This document shows positions 25,713-38,274 of a stretch of DNA of 64,000 bases, one piece after another. The position numbers were made by a program, and so were the translations under genes. Origin of the DNA: Symbiodinium microadriaticum (taxonomy: Eukaryota; Sar; Dinophyceae; Suessiales; Symbiodiniaceae). The stretch's first letter is position 1. Every line of letters begins with the position of its first letter. The DNA is taken from NCBI GenBank assembly GCA_001939145.1, contig LSRX01000250.1, forward strand, positions 228,640-292,639, given 5' to 3'. Under the pieces are notes generated by a model. It saw only the letters and a program-made list of their open reading frames with translations, did no database searches and was not told the DNA's origin.

Positions 25713-25884
25713 GCTACTGCTACTGCTTCTACTTCTACTTCTACTTCTACTTCTACTTCTACTTCTACCTCTACCTCTACTTCTACTTCTACTTCTACTT
25801 CTACTTCTACTTCTACTTCTACTACTACTACTACTTCTACTACTACTTCTACTACTACTACTACTACTACTACTATTAGTGTTG

Positions 25885-25918
<34 letters not shown>

Positions 25919-28900
25919 GACGAAGACTACTACTACTTCTTCTACTACGGCTGTACTGATATGGCATTACTACTGTACTCTACTCTTGTACTACTACTGT
26001 ACTGCTACTGTACTACTAGTGTGTACTACTATTGTACTAATATTGTATTACTACTGGGTGGGTGTGGGTAGTAATGCATCTTCAAAGAACATCATGTTCT
26101 CACAGCTCACAAAATTCTCCGAAACTCAGAAAGCAGTAGTTTCAATATGTGCTTTCCGAAAAAAGAATATTTTTGATATTACACGGTACACGGTGGATGT
26201 GCAAAACAGTGCCGGTTGGCGGGTGGGCAGAAAGCACCTTGGAGCCTTAATGACTTAAGACAGTGTTGTTGTGTATTTTCGGGTAACACTACAGAGTGCT
26301 TGAACAAACACTGCCAGTTGTTTGTTCAGGCCGTCACCTCCAGAATGTGGTCGAAACAGAGTTTTCATTGTCGTCCGAACGACTACAGTCTTTAGCAGTC
26401 ACTATTGCTATTTACTCTTCTCTTTCTTGAATGGGTATTGCGTAGCCGTGGCTTTGGGCAGGTATCCGTCCAAGCCCCCAGCGGCTTGCTGCTCTGGAAG
26501 TGTCCCCTGTCAGAATGTCGGGCTGTGGGGCTTATGATTTGATGGGGCCGAGTAAATAATCGGTCACGCTGCCTCGGTCGCTCGGTCGGTGTATATGCAC
26601 ATATATATATATATATATCTATATGTGTGTGTGTGTGCGCAACTCCTGTCCCGAAGGATGTAGGCCGTACAAGTTCTTTACTGAAAGCAGGGGGGCCAGG
26701 CCTCCAGATGCGAACCTGGTCCAACGAAGCTGAGCAACTGGAGGGGAAGCCGTGAGAGACGTCTAATGGTGTACCTGCTATTTTCCGATGCCGGTATGGT
26801 TTAAAGCTAGAAGCTGCCAAGCCGAGATGTTACTGAAGGGAAATGATGCAACGAGCTAGCACAAACAGCATCCATCTAAGATCTAAGTAAGGATGACTGG
26901 TCTGCAAGTGTGTTTCCCAACCGTAGTTCTCAAAGCGCTGTCGGACTCCCGGTCTGCGGGCGAATCGAGGAACATCAGGAACCCCTTGAATACAACTGGT
27001 TTTCCTAACGTATGAGCCTTCAGTCCTTGAAGACCCGCAAGAATGAGGCCCCAATTGCCGATGTACCATTGGAACACCCAATTGGCCTGGCAGTGCCATA
27101 ACGTATGAGCCTTGAGATTCCGGAGACTCCCATGAAGAGACCCGACTGATGACCCAGATTGCTGAAGCTTCCTTGGCTTTCCACACCCAGGCAGGATAGC
27201 TCCATGGAAGACCCTTGACAAAGGAGTTCAGAAGTAGCTTCATCATCATTCAAACATTTAGCATTCCTGTACCACCCCTTTCGGTTGTTGTCCTGAAGCC
27301 ATGGCAAATTATCATTTTCATTTCTTACAACAAGACCGAAAACTCGGTCAACGACCATCGACAGCGAGAAGGAGACCTTCCTTGAATTACACCAATCGGA
27401 GCACCTTGTTGTGTTGTTGTAGCTGTTTTTCGGTCAGTCGTCGTCGTCGTGTTGCTGTGTTGCTGCCGTTTGTTCGTCGTCGTCTCTGTTGCGCGTGTAG
27501 GGGTTGCGGTGTTGGCTGTTTTCTTCGGTCAGTCGTCGTTCGTCGTATTGCTGTCTTGCTGCTGTTCGTTCGTCGTCGTTTTTGTTGGCTGTGTAGATGT
27601 TGTAGTGTTGTTGTTGTTGCACGTCTGCAAGGGAGTGCGCCCATGCTTGTCTTACCGGCGTGACCGGTTGCGTGTGTGCGCAATTCCCGTCCCGAAGGAT
27701 GTAGGCCGTACAAGTTCTTTACTGAAAGCAGGGGGGCCAGGCCTCCAAATGCGAACCTGGTCCAACGAAGCTGAGCAATTGGAGGGGAAGCCGTGAGAGA
27801 CGTCTAATGGTGTACCTGCTATTTTCCGATGCCGGTATGGTTTAAAGCTAGAAGCTGCCAAGCCGAGATGTTATTGAAGGGAAATGATGCAACGAGCTAG
27901 CACAAACAGCATCCATCTAAGATCTAAGTAAGGATGACTGGTCTGCAAGTGTGTTTCCCAACCGTAATTCTCAAAGCGCTGTCGGACTCCCGGTCTGCGG
28001 GCGAATCGAGGAACATCAGGAACCCCTTGAATACAACTGGTTTTCCTAACGTATGAGCCTTCAGTCCTTGAAGACCCGCAAGAATGAGGCCCCAATTGCC
28101 GATGTACCATTGGAACACCCAATTGGCCTGGCAGTGCCATAACGTATGAGCCTTGAGATTCCGGAGACTCCCATGAAGAGACCCGACTGATGACCCAGAT
28201 TGCTGAAGCTTCCTTGGCTTTCCACACCCAGGCAGGATAGCTCCATGGAAGACCCTTGACAAAGGAGTTCAGAAGTAGCTTCATCATCATTCAAACATTT
28301 AGCATTCCTGTACCACCCCTTTCGGTTGTTGTCCTGAAGCCATGGCAAATTATCATTTTCATTTCTTACAACAAGACCGAAAACTCGGTCAACGACCATC
28401 GACAGCGAGAAGGAGACCTTCCTTGAATTACACCAATCGGAGCACCTTGTTGTGTTGTTGTAGCTGTTTTTCGGTCAGTCGTCGTCGTCGTGTTGCTGTG
28501 TTGCTGCCGTTTGTTCGTCGTCGTCTCTGTTGCGCGTGTAGGGGTTGCGGTGTTGGCTGTTTTCTTCGGTCAGTCGTCGTTCGTCGTATTGCTGTCTTGC
28601 TGCTGTTCGTTCGTCGTCGTTTTTGTTGGCTGTGTAGATGTTGTAGTGTTGTTGTTGTTGCACGTCTGCAAGGGAGTGCGCCCATGCTTGTCTTACCGGC
28701 GTGACCGGTTGCGTGTGTGCGCAATTCCCGTCCCGAAGGATGTAGGCCGTACAAGTTCTTTACTGAAAGCAGGGGGGCCAGGCCTCCAAATGCGAACCTG
28801 GTCCAACGAAGCTGAGCAATTGGAGGGGAAGCCGTGAGAGACGTCTAATGGTGTACCTGCTATTTTCCGATGCCGGTATGGTTTAAAGCTAGAAGCTGCC

Positions 28901-30112
28901 AAGCCGAGATGTTATTGAAGGGAAATGATGCAACGAGCTAGCACAAACAGCATCCATCTAAGATCTAAGTAAGGATGACTGGTCTGCAAGTGTGTTTCCC
29001 ATCCGTAATTCTCAAAGCGCTGTCGGACTCCCGGTCTGCGGGCGAATCGAGGAACATCAGGAACCCCTTGAATACAACTGGTTTTCCTAACGTATGAGCC
29101 TTCAGTCCTTGAAGACCCGCAAGAATGAGGCCCCAATTGCCGATGTACCATTGGAACACCCAATTGGCCTGGCAGTGCCATAACGTATGAGCCTTGAGAT
29201 TCCGGAGACTCCCATGAAGAGACCCGACTGATGACCCAGATTGCTGAAGCTTCCTTGGCTTTCCACACCCAGGCAGGATAGCTCCATGGAAGACCCTTGA
29301 CAAAGGAGTTCAGAAGTAGCTTCATCATCATTCAAACATTTAGCATTCCTGTACCACCCCTTTCGGTTGTTGTCCTGAAGCCATGGCAAATTATCATTTT
29401 CATTTCTTACAACAAGACCGAGAACTCGGTCAACGACCATCGACAGCGAGAAGGAGATCTTCCTTGAATTACACCAATCGGAGCACCTTGTTGTGTTGTT
29501 GTAGCTGTTTTTCGGTCAGTCGTCGTCGTCGTCGTGTTGCTGTGTTGCTGCCGCTTGTTCGTCGTCGTCTCTGTTGCGCGTGTAGGGGTTGCGGTGTTGG
29601 CTGTTTTCTTCGGTCAGTCGTCGTTCGTCGTATTGCTGTCTTGCTGCTGTTCGTTCGTCGTCGTTTTTGTTGGCTGTGTAGATGCTGTAGTGTTGTTGTT
29701 GTTGTTGTTGCACGTCTGCAAGGGAGTGCGCCCATGCTTGTCTTACCGGCGTGACCGGTTGCGTGTGTGCGCAATTCCCGTCCCGAAGGATGTAGGCCGT
29801 ACAAGTTCTTTATTGAAAGCAGGGGGGCCAGGCCTCCAAATGCGAACCTGGTCCAACGAAGCTGAGCAATTGGAGGGGAAGCCGTGAGAGACTTCTAATG
29901 GTGTACCTGCTATTTTCTGATGCCGGTATGATCTAAAGCTAGAAGCTGCTAAGCCGAGATGTTATTGAAGGGAAATGATGTAACGAACTAGCACAAACAA
30001 CATCCATCTCAGTAAGGATGACTAGTCCGCAAAGGTGTGCGTGTGCGTGTGCGTGTGTGTGTGTGTCTCTGTGTCTGTCTGGGTGTCTGTCTGTCACGGT
30101 CTTTCTGTCACC

Positions 30113-30174
<62 letters not shown>

Positions 30175-33100
30175 GCCTGTCGCTTTCTCTGTCTTTCGCT
30201 TTCTCTGTCTGTCTCTGTCTGCATGTGTTCTGTCACTGTCTGTCTCTGTCTGTCTCTGTTTGTCTCTGTTTGTCTCTGTTCTGTCACGGTTCTGTCACTG
30301 TCTGTCACTGTTTGTCACTGTCTGTCTCTGTCTGTCTCTGTCTGCGGCGGTCACATGTCACTGTCACGGTCACTGTCACGGTCACTGCCTGTCTGTCTCT
30401 GTCTCTCTGTCTGTCTGTCCGTCCATCCGTCCGTCGGTCCGTCGGTCTGTCGGTCTGTGGGTCGGTCGGTCGGTCGGTCTGTCGGTCTGCCGGTCTGCCG
30501 GTCTGGTCTGTCGGTCTGTCGGCCAGTCGGTCTGTGGGTCGGTCGCTCGGTCGCTCGGTCGCTCGGTCGGTCTGTCGGTCTGTCTGTCTGTCTGTCTGTC
30601 TGTCTCTGTCCGTCTATCCGTCTTTGGGTTGTCTTTGTCTGTCTGGTTCTGTCTGTACCTGTTTCTGTCTGTCTGTGTCTGACTGTGTCTGTCTGTGCCT
30701 GTCTGTGTCTGTCTGTGTGCATGTGTGTATGTGTGCGCGTGTGCGTGCGTGGGTGGGCGGGTGTAGGCAAGCCGCAGACATGAGGATAGAGATCGCGCTT
30801 GTCATTAGTGTCTCACCCCTATCCTTAATGCATGACGGCGGCCAGCCGAAAACGCATCCGAGTCCCAAAACCCCTCAGAAACCAAGGCCAGTCTCAAGCA
30901 GCATCCAAGGTCAGTTCAACTACCCAAAGCAATAACTGTATCATGCCCCCCCCCACATGCCATGGAATGAGCCGAGGTACAGTGATCATTGCGGCCGTGG
31001 GCCTATGGAAGGCATTGTGTCGGCGGGGATCCGGAGATGTTGACATGATGACTGTACGTCCAGTAGTGGTCTCAAGGACCCCACTGCCCCGGATTCGCGG
31101 GAATCGGCAGACCGTAAAGCAAGTCGAATAGCTGAGTGTTCCCATCCCACCGCTTCAGGCCCCCACACGGATGGATTCGAGGTAAAACCACGAGCTTGGG
31201 ACCTTGGCTACAAGATATCCCTAGGCTACCCGGCCCAGCAGCATGTGAAGGCAGCAGTCGTTTCAAAGCAACCGGGGACGCAGGCGCATGTGCCCGAGAA
31301 TTGGATACGTGGCATGGAGCATACCATCGGCTACGAGGACCCGGGTTCGCTCGACTTTGTCGAAGCCGCTTGTGACCGGATCATTCGCTCTCAGGCCCAA
31401 GCCTCAAAGCTTGCAGGACCTCAATGCCCCAGATTAGGAGCCAAAGAAGCACTCAAACCATAAACTCGCGGATGGGATATCTCTACCTTATTGCTTTGTT
31501 AAAAAAATGGCTTTTGTTTAGGTGCCTTGTGGGGTTCCTACCCGATGTCTTCTACAGCGCACTTCACAGCCGACAAACGGCTCGACAATCCACCCCGTAG
31601 CCGAGTGGTTCCACGAATAACAGGCAAGTGCACGTAAGAGTGCGGGCAGGGTGAGGGGGAGCAGGAAGGAAGTTGACCGACTGCCGTCAGCCCCTTGCGA
31701 GCCCGGAGCCGTGCCCTTAATTAAATTAAAACTCCGGAGCATGCATCAGATATCGACGGCTTGGGAAGACAATCGAGTTCGATCAAGCCAGAGGCAGCCA
31801 AAACTCGCATGTGTGCCGGAACAAAGCCTATCGCTTGCGTTGCGGGATTTCGCTGGCCAGCAGGTCAAGTTAGTCAGTTACAGCAACCCATGTGTACACG
31901 ACACTCCCCATTCTGAAGTGGACCGAGTCTTCGTTAGCTCTCCCCCCAAAGCTGAGTCTTTGAAAGGAGTTAGCACCTTGGCCTGGTGCCGCCGCCTTCG
32001 ACGGGCTCTCGGTGCTCATCCTGGGCAACGGTGCCCTTCTAGCAATTTTGCGCGGGCTCTCGGAGAAAAAATTGATGGACGGATGCCGATTCCCCTGGAA
32101 GGAAAGGCAAATGTGCTTGGGCCTTCCCTAATTTGGTCCCCAAACTTCAGGCAATGGAGCCTTTGAAACCAGCGACGCGGTCCGGAACTTCGCCGCAGCT
32201 CGGGCGAAAGATGCTCCCACCATATGCCACCGCTACAGTGACATGGCATTCCGGCTCGACAGTGCAAAGCAGCTGCCCAAAGTCTTATTCCCCATAATGG
32301 CAAGAGTTGACTTTGCGCTGGACAGAGAGGCTAAACCTGGCGGAAGCCGGGATCAGATGGGAACAGCCATAGGGGCAGTACGAACAGCCCGACTCGACTG
32401 GCAGGATGGATTCAGGGACATGACCCACATGCTTCAGCCCCTGTACTGGCGTGATTCGGTTGTCATTTCGCGCCCAGTGTGTTGCATTGGAATTTCAGAT
32501 GTATCGTGGTTACCCGGGGACGTGGAGAGACCGCGTGTCCGAATTTGATGAAACCAACGGAGCTTAGCGAAGGACGTACACGTCGCGTCTTCGCAGAGGG
32601 CTGTCACATGTTGTAGACCACCGTGAGAGGACGCGGAGATACCGGTAGAACCGAGAGGGTTGTCAATTCCCGGCACGAATCGTGACGGCGCGACTTGTGC
32701 AGCGATTTCTCGTGCGATCTTCGAACACGCCAAGGACAGCCAAAACCGAGGACGATTCGTCCCGGCACCACATGCACAGCGCCATTTATGATGAATGGCC
32801 CCGCTTGGTCTGCCCAGTGCGTTAGCAGATAGTTATAAAATTTGAGTAAGAGATAAGTGGCAGCCTCGTGAAAACCGAAGGTCAAACCTCCCGAAGACCT
32901 CTCATCGGGCCCCCGTGATAACCTGAGTGACAAAACCTACACGCTCTCGATTGCCTCACATCACGCTTTGCAACGCTACGACAACCTAAGAGACAACCTC
33001 ACGTCGACATCATCACATCATGCCATCCAAACCACCTCCAAGGACAGAAACCCTTTGCCACTCTTTGCGAAGCAAAACCAATCGACTCTGCAGCAGCAGC

Positions 33101-36100
33101 ATTAGCCAAACAGTAGTAGCAGCAGATGGCCGGGAGTAGAAAGCCGAAAGGCAATAAAATTATGAGAGGCTCTCACTGCTGACCTAATCTGACCGATGTT
33201 GACCAAATTCATATGGCATCCACGGAAACCCAAAGCCCTAAGTAACCCTACACCCAATAAGCAACCGTAAACCCCACACCTGCAATCTCAGATGAGGCAG
33301 ACATCGGAATCCTGGGCCGTCGAGAGGCCGATATGGGCCCGGCCGTAGCGTGTCAGATTCGTCAAACTATTGAAAATGTCATTTATGCCGCATCTACAGT
33401 TGTAGTTAGAATGAGAAAAGAGACAGGTAACAGCGATAGTCGCAAGAAGTGCCTTAGACTAGACGCAGCCACGGCGGACTAGAAGCCAAAATTATGCAGT
33501 CATCATATTACTGTCAGTTTGATCGTAGTATGATGCTTCAACGCGCAGCACTTGACTATTGGAGCCAGGTGAAAGCAGAGCAGGCTGCAGCATTTACGGA
33601 GATAGACAGGAAAGACTTGAACAAGATCGTAGCTTAACGGCCACGCACCGTGTTGACGGTAGCTCCCCATGAGGCCTGGAATGACGGCCTTCTGATTGTG
33701 GGTGTGCGATGACCCCTGTGAAGGAACGCTTCGCTCACGAGTCAAATTATGTGGGGGATGTGCGCGCAGCACGGCTGACGTCTCTGGATTCACTTCACCT
33801 GAGCCTTGGCCATGAATGATGTCCGATGCCGTAATTTGCTGTGCCGGCTCTTGACCAAGGCATCTGCATCGGCATGAAACATACTTAGCGATTTCGGGCG
33901 GACGCTTCAACAGGTGGAGCAAGTTGGTCAATGTAGGCTGCTGATGCGATGAGGATGATGACACACAATTGACTGAGTTGTGCAAGTGCAGCTTGCGGCT
34001 TCCATGTGAACTTTGGGGTCAGCGTTCCCAGAACTGATGCCTGCCAGCGAGGAAATCCCTCGACGACGTCTTTGCGCTCGCTCCAGGAGCAGGTCTCTTT
34101 CTTCTGCACCCATCAGCCGGCTTGCAAAGTGTGACCGAGACGCGGTGTCTTTTGTTCTCGGGCAGCAGCGCCCTGAGGCGAACTTGCAGGCACGCATAGC
34201 AGGCAAAGTCGCCCAGTGGTGCCCGGCCGAAGCGCCATTCCACCCTAAAAGCCCCCCCCCCAAAAAAAAAAAAAAAAATTCAAGAAGGAGAAGAAGGAAA
34301 CGCATCTGCTCTCGCAAATTCCTCACGAAGAGCTTGGGTTTAGGGCCCTGGGCGGAGGTCGGCTCCTGGAGCTGCTGCCCTGTGCCAGCGCGGGCCCAGG
34401 CCAGGCGAAAGGGCAAAAGGCCCAGTTGGACTCGGCCCGGGGTTTTTTGCCCCTGCTGGGGCTGCGTTCCTAGCAGAAATCGGACCGATGCACCGAACAT
34501 CACTTTAGGGCAAGTTGGGTTTGGGGGATGCAGAGTTGAAGTTCCCAATTTAAGACGAGGCACTGGCGAGGCCGGGAACGGCTGGCCTGCACTTGGGCTG
34601 CGCTTCAGCTCTTTAGGCTTGGCTTCTGTGTGGAATCACAGGCTTCGGTTTGCAACTAGTTCGTTCGTCTTGGGGCTGGATGGGGTGTCCCCGGTTTCTG
34701 CGGCTCTCCTTGAACCTCCTCGTCCATGTCGCTTCAAGGAGAGCGCCTTCGACACCGAGCTGCAAGGCTTCCAGGGCTGGCCGCCCGTCTGTGCACTCCC
34801 GGACAACAGCAAGAAGGAGTTTCTGCCGCTCGCCAGCGCCTGAAAAGCTTTGCGGTGTCTGATGTGATTCTTGGAAGCATAATATATGTACGCAGGTGGC
34901 CTGGGGCTCACGCTCGTTCTGCACTCGTGCGTCTGGCAAATGTATCACATGTCCAAGATATCCTGATTTGTTTTGCACGGTCTTTCAGGTTGTAGGACAG
35001 CTAACTAGCCTGCACCTGCACGAAGGTTCATAGTGAACTTCCTGTACGAGTGATTTCACGGGTCTCACGGGCAGGGACCTTGCGGTCTGACCCTACTTAG
35101 AGATTGCTCGGAGGCTGGCAGATCACGATCCGGAATCCAAGCTGCAAGGAACAGAGCTGGACGACGGTTCACGCAAGAGACGAGGGCTTCGACTGAGAAC
35201 CTCTGAGAACCATTCCAAGGAGAACCCAGCAGTACAGGAGGCGCTTGCCAGATGGGCGGAGCACATTCATGTACGTAACTTGGCTGCTGTAGTTTCTGGT
35301 CTGATCCAGTGCTAAATATCAATGGCACCGAGGAACGAAGCAAGTGAGAAAACTGTAAGACTCCATCTTTACGAGCTCGTGAGCCCAAACGATGTTGCGT
35401 GGCGCACGTGTGAGAGTCATGCGTCGGTGGTTATCACAGGCCCTGAGCGATCGAGATGAAATGGACAGCGCCGTTTAGGGATTGGGGTTCGCTTACGTAC
35501 CAGAAAATTCAGACAATGCTCGAGTGCTTCGAGACCCAGGCTTCAGCGTCGAAAAGCCTCGGTGTGGCCTCAGTCTGAGGTGAAGGTAAGGTCTTCCTGT
35601 CAGGGTGCTATTGGACCGCTTCCTTGCTGGATCAGCCTGTTTATTTACAGCCTGCAGCGCGGTTAAGCTGGTGCACGCCGCTGTCCCGACTCGACTCATT
35701 AGCGCTCCGTCCGACCTAGTCTCTTCGCCTTTTTCCGACTTAGCCGGTGACCACCGTTTCTGCAAAGGGGCTAATCGTCTCGGAAAGTGTGCGCGGGAGA
35801 AGGTTTCGCCTCCAACTTCCATCGGAGAGGCTACGATTGGCATAGGAGGGGAAGATCTGGTTCCGGATACAGCAGTTAGAGACGTCCAGGGACTTCTCCG
35901 GCTCCATAGTCCTAGAATGCCTTTGGATCCCTTAGACCGAATGCACCATTCTGCACTGTTCTCGTGAGCAAGCGTTGTTCCAAAGCTTCGCGAATCCAGG
36001 TTTCCGGCTGACCTTGGACACATTCGGACTCCCGCTTCGAAACCATGGTAGTTTCATGGCAAATGTCAGGCAATGGCAGTGCCGTGTACAAGTCGCACTT

Positions 36101-38228
36101 CAAGAAGGCGCGACGCCGTTCCGCTTCGTGTGTTTCCAGGTCGGATGGGTGGGTGTGGGGGCCGAATCCATTAGCCTTGAGGCAAATGCATTCTGCGAAC
36201 AACATGGCCATCCAAAATCAAGTTGACGATGTCAAGGCTGGCGAATGACAGCATGGTTTCTCCCTCGGGAGGGGAGTGGGGACTCTGGGTCGGCAGGGAA
36301 TCCGATGAGTACGCTTTCTTCGGCTTGCTCGGCTGGTTTTTGGCAGTGGGGAGGCTGCCAGGGGGTATGACACGGAGAACCCTGGGACTGGGACTGCGTG
36401 TGGCCTCTCTCTGCTTTGCATCCTTTGTCTGTGATTCAGATCTGTCGGGAGTAGGTGCCGGGCTTTCGGGGATCTAGCTGTGGTTGAGGCATTTTGGCAC
36501 GTATCACTAGTGACATGGATCCGTGTGACTCCGATGCAGATCTCTCCTACAGTGATCAGGGCTCAGGCTTTAGAATTTATGGTCTCGCCTGGGTTTTGGA
36601 ATTGGCGACAAGCGGTGCGATCTTGTCCACTCCAGCCCGAGAGGGACCTGACAGGCTCTGAAGCAGCTCGGCAAACAGGCTGGGACCGCAAGCAGAGATC
36701 CTCCGGATCACACACGTTCAGCTCTTGCAGCCTCAGTTCGGTCTTGAGTCTGAGGCCAAGACTTCCAGTGAAAGGATAGCTGTCTGGTAAGAAGAGACAA
36801 GAAGAGCGTTTATGCATGAGCGCGTTTCCATGGATGCCAGCTGGCCTTTGACTTGGCGGCTCTCGCAGGGTTCCACCGAGTACTTAGAGGATCTTTCGTC
36901 AGGAACAGCTCCGTGCGCATCTGTCAGTTGGGAAGAGTCTGAGTAGTGGTTCGACAGGTTTGACATCAGAAGCTTTTTTCTTCATAACAGCCCAGCCTTC
37001 GAAGCCCAGCCAGCACCGAAGCCTTCAAGACGGAGGCAAAGCATGCCGTCCCCGGCATTGACGACGTGATCGCCGGGCGCACCCAGGTGCCACTTGGCCT
37101 CATCAGTTTAGCCCGCATGAATCGCGGCTGCACCACACATGCATCGCGATTTCGTGCGAACGTAATGCTTCAGGAGACGGGCAAAATGTGTCGCCCATTT
37201 CCTGGCAGGATTCAGAGACACGACCAAGAGTTTCCGGTTCAGGTACTCTGGCAAAAGCCGCATCTGCAAGACTGTGCCATGCATTGGAGACAACTCAGCA
37301 TAGGACGGCGTGCGCATCATCTCTGAGCCACTCCTAGTTCCGCGAACCAAGGCTGACGATCAACAAATCTGTAGCAAGGCGCCTTGCCAAGGAGCCACGG
37401 AGGCCGTTGATGACTTCTGGAAGCTTTGGATTTGGATTGGAGTTTGGCGTTTGTGGTTTGGGTGGTTTGGCTCAACCCTAGTGAGAGGTCTCTCTCGTTC
37501 CAGCGTGAAGCCATATCGTGGGCGTACAACAAGGCAGGGAACCAACGGCTCTCTGGAGTAGCAGCCACGACCTGCCTTCTGCTGGCCCTCTCCGGTCCGA
37601 AGCCATGAATCGCCTGGAGGCTGTTTGCCAGCGGTCACTCGTCAGAGACCTTTAACACCCGACGACGGTTCACCTATTTCCGGCCGGGAATCATTTAGCC
37701 TGCTGTGAATCCGAAACGAGCTCTTAAGTGTGCAATGTGAGAGCGAAGCCCTATAAGTTACAAGATACCCTATTTGAGCTCCCAGGAGTCCGCTGAGTTT
37801 CGCTCGGCGCTGCCGGCACTGATGGCGAGCACCCAGGGCCTCTATGTGGACCGCTGCAGGGTCCAGGGCGCGGACGTCGTTTGCACACAACAGCAAGCGC
37901 AAGGCTACAGGCCTGATCAAGTTTTTGGAAGACTAGGTGACTAGGCTGAAGATTGGCTTCAGATCCTCGCAGGCCTGGTGCGACGAAGGTCATGTCCGAA
38001 TTCAAGCTAACTGTCTCGGCTTGTCTTGGAGGGGTTCAGCGCAAGGAGCATGACCGCTTTCGCAAGCCCTTTGACGTCGTCATCCGAGCCTTGGATCTTC
38101 GGCAGCAATGGAGCAAGAGGCGGTCAGACAGACGCCTGACATCAATCGAAGCGAGTCCGTTCGTGTTCACTTAGTTTGTGCGTATGAGAACATCATTAGC
38201 ACAAAGATGAAGGCCTAAGATATACATA

Positions 38229-38274
<46 letters not shown>

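Noticed and set aside
25011-26258. 415-codon and other very long open frames over the ACT tract
   Set aside because: They consist of runs of Leu, Thr, Ser or Tyr dictated by the trinucleotide repeat, in several frames and both strands at once.
32521-32640. Possible next FOXRED2-like exon reading KDVHVAS
   Set aside because: The motif is tempting after the second Rossmann loop, but its phase does not match the preceding exon for any GT or GC donor I can see.
37459-37475. TTTGGCTCAA resembling the spliced leader
   Set aside because: It lacks the final AG and the upstream leader bases and is not followed by a start codon context; expected by chance in a window this size.
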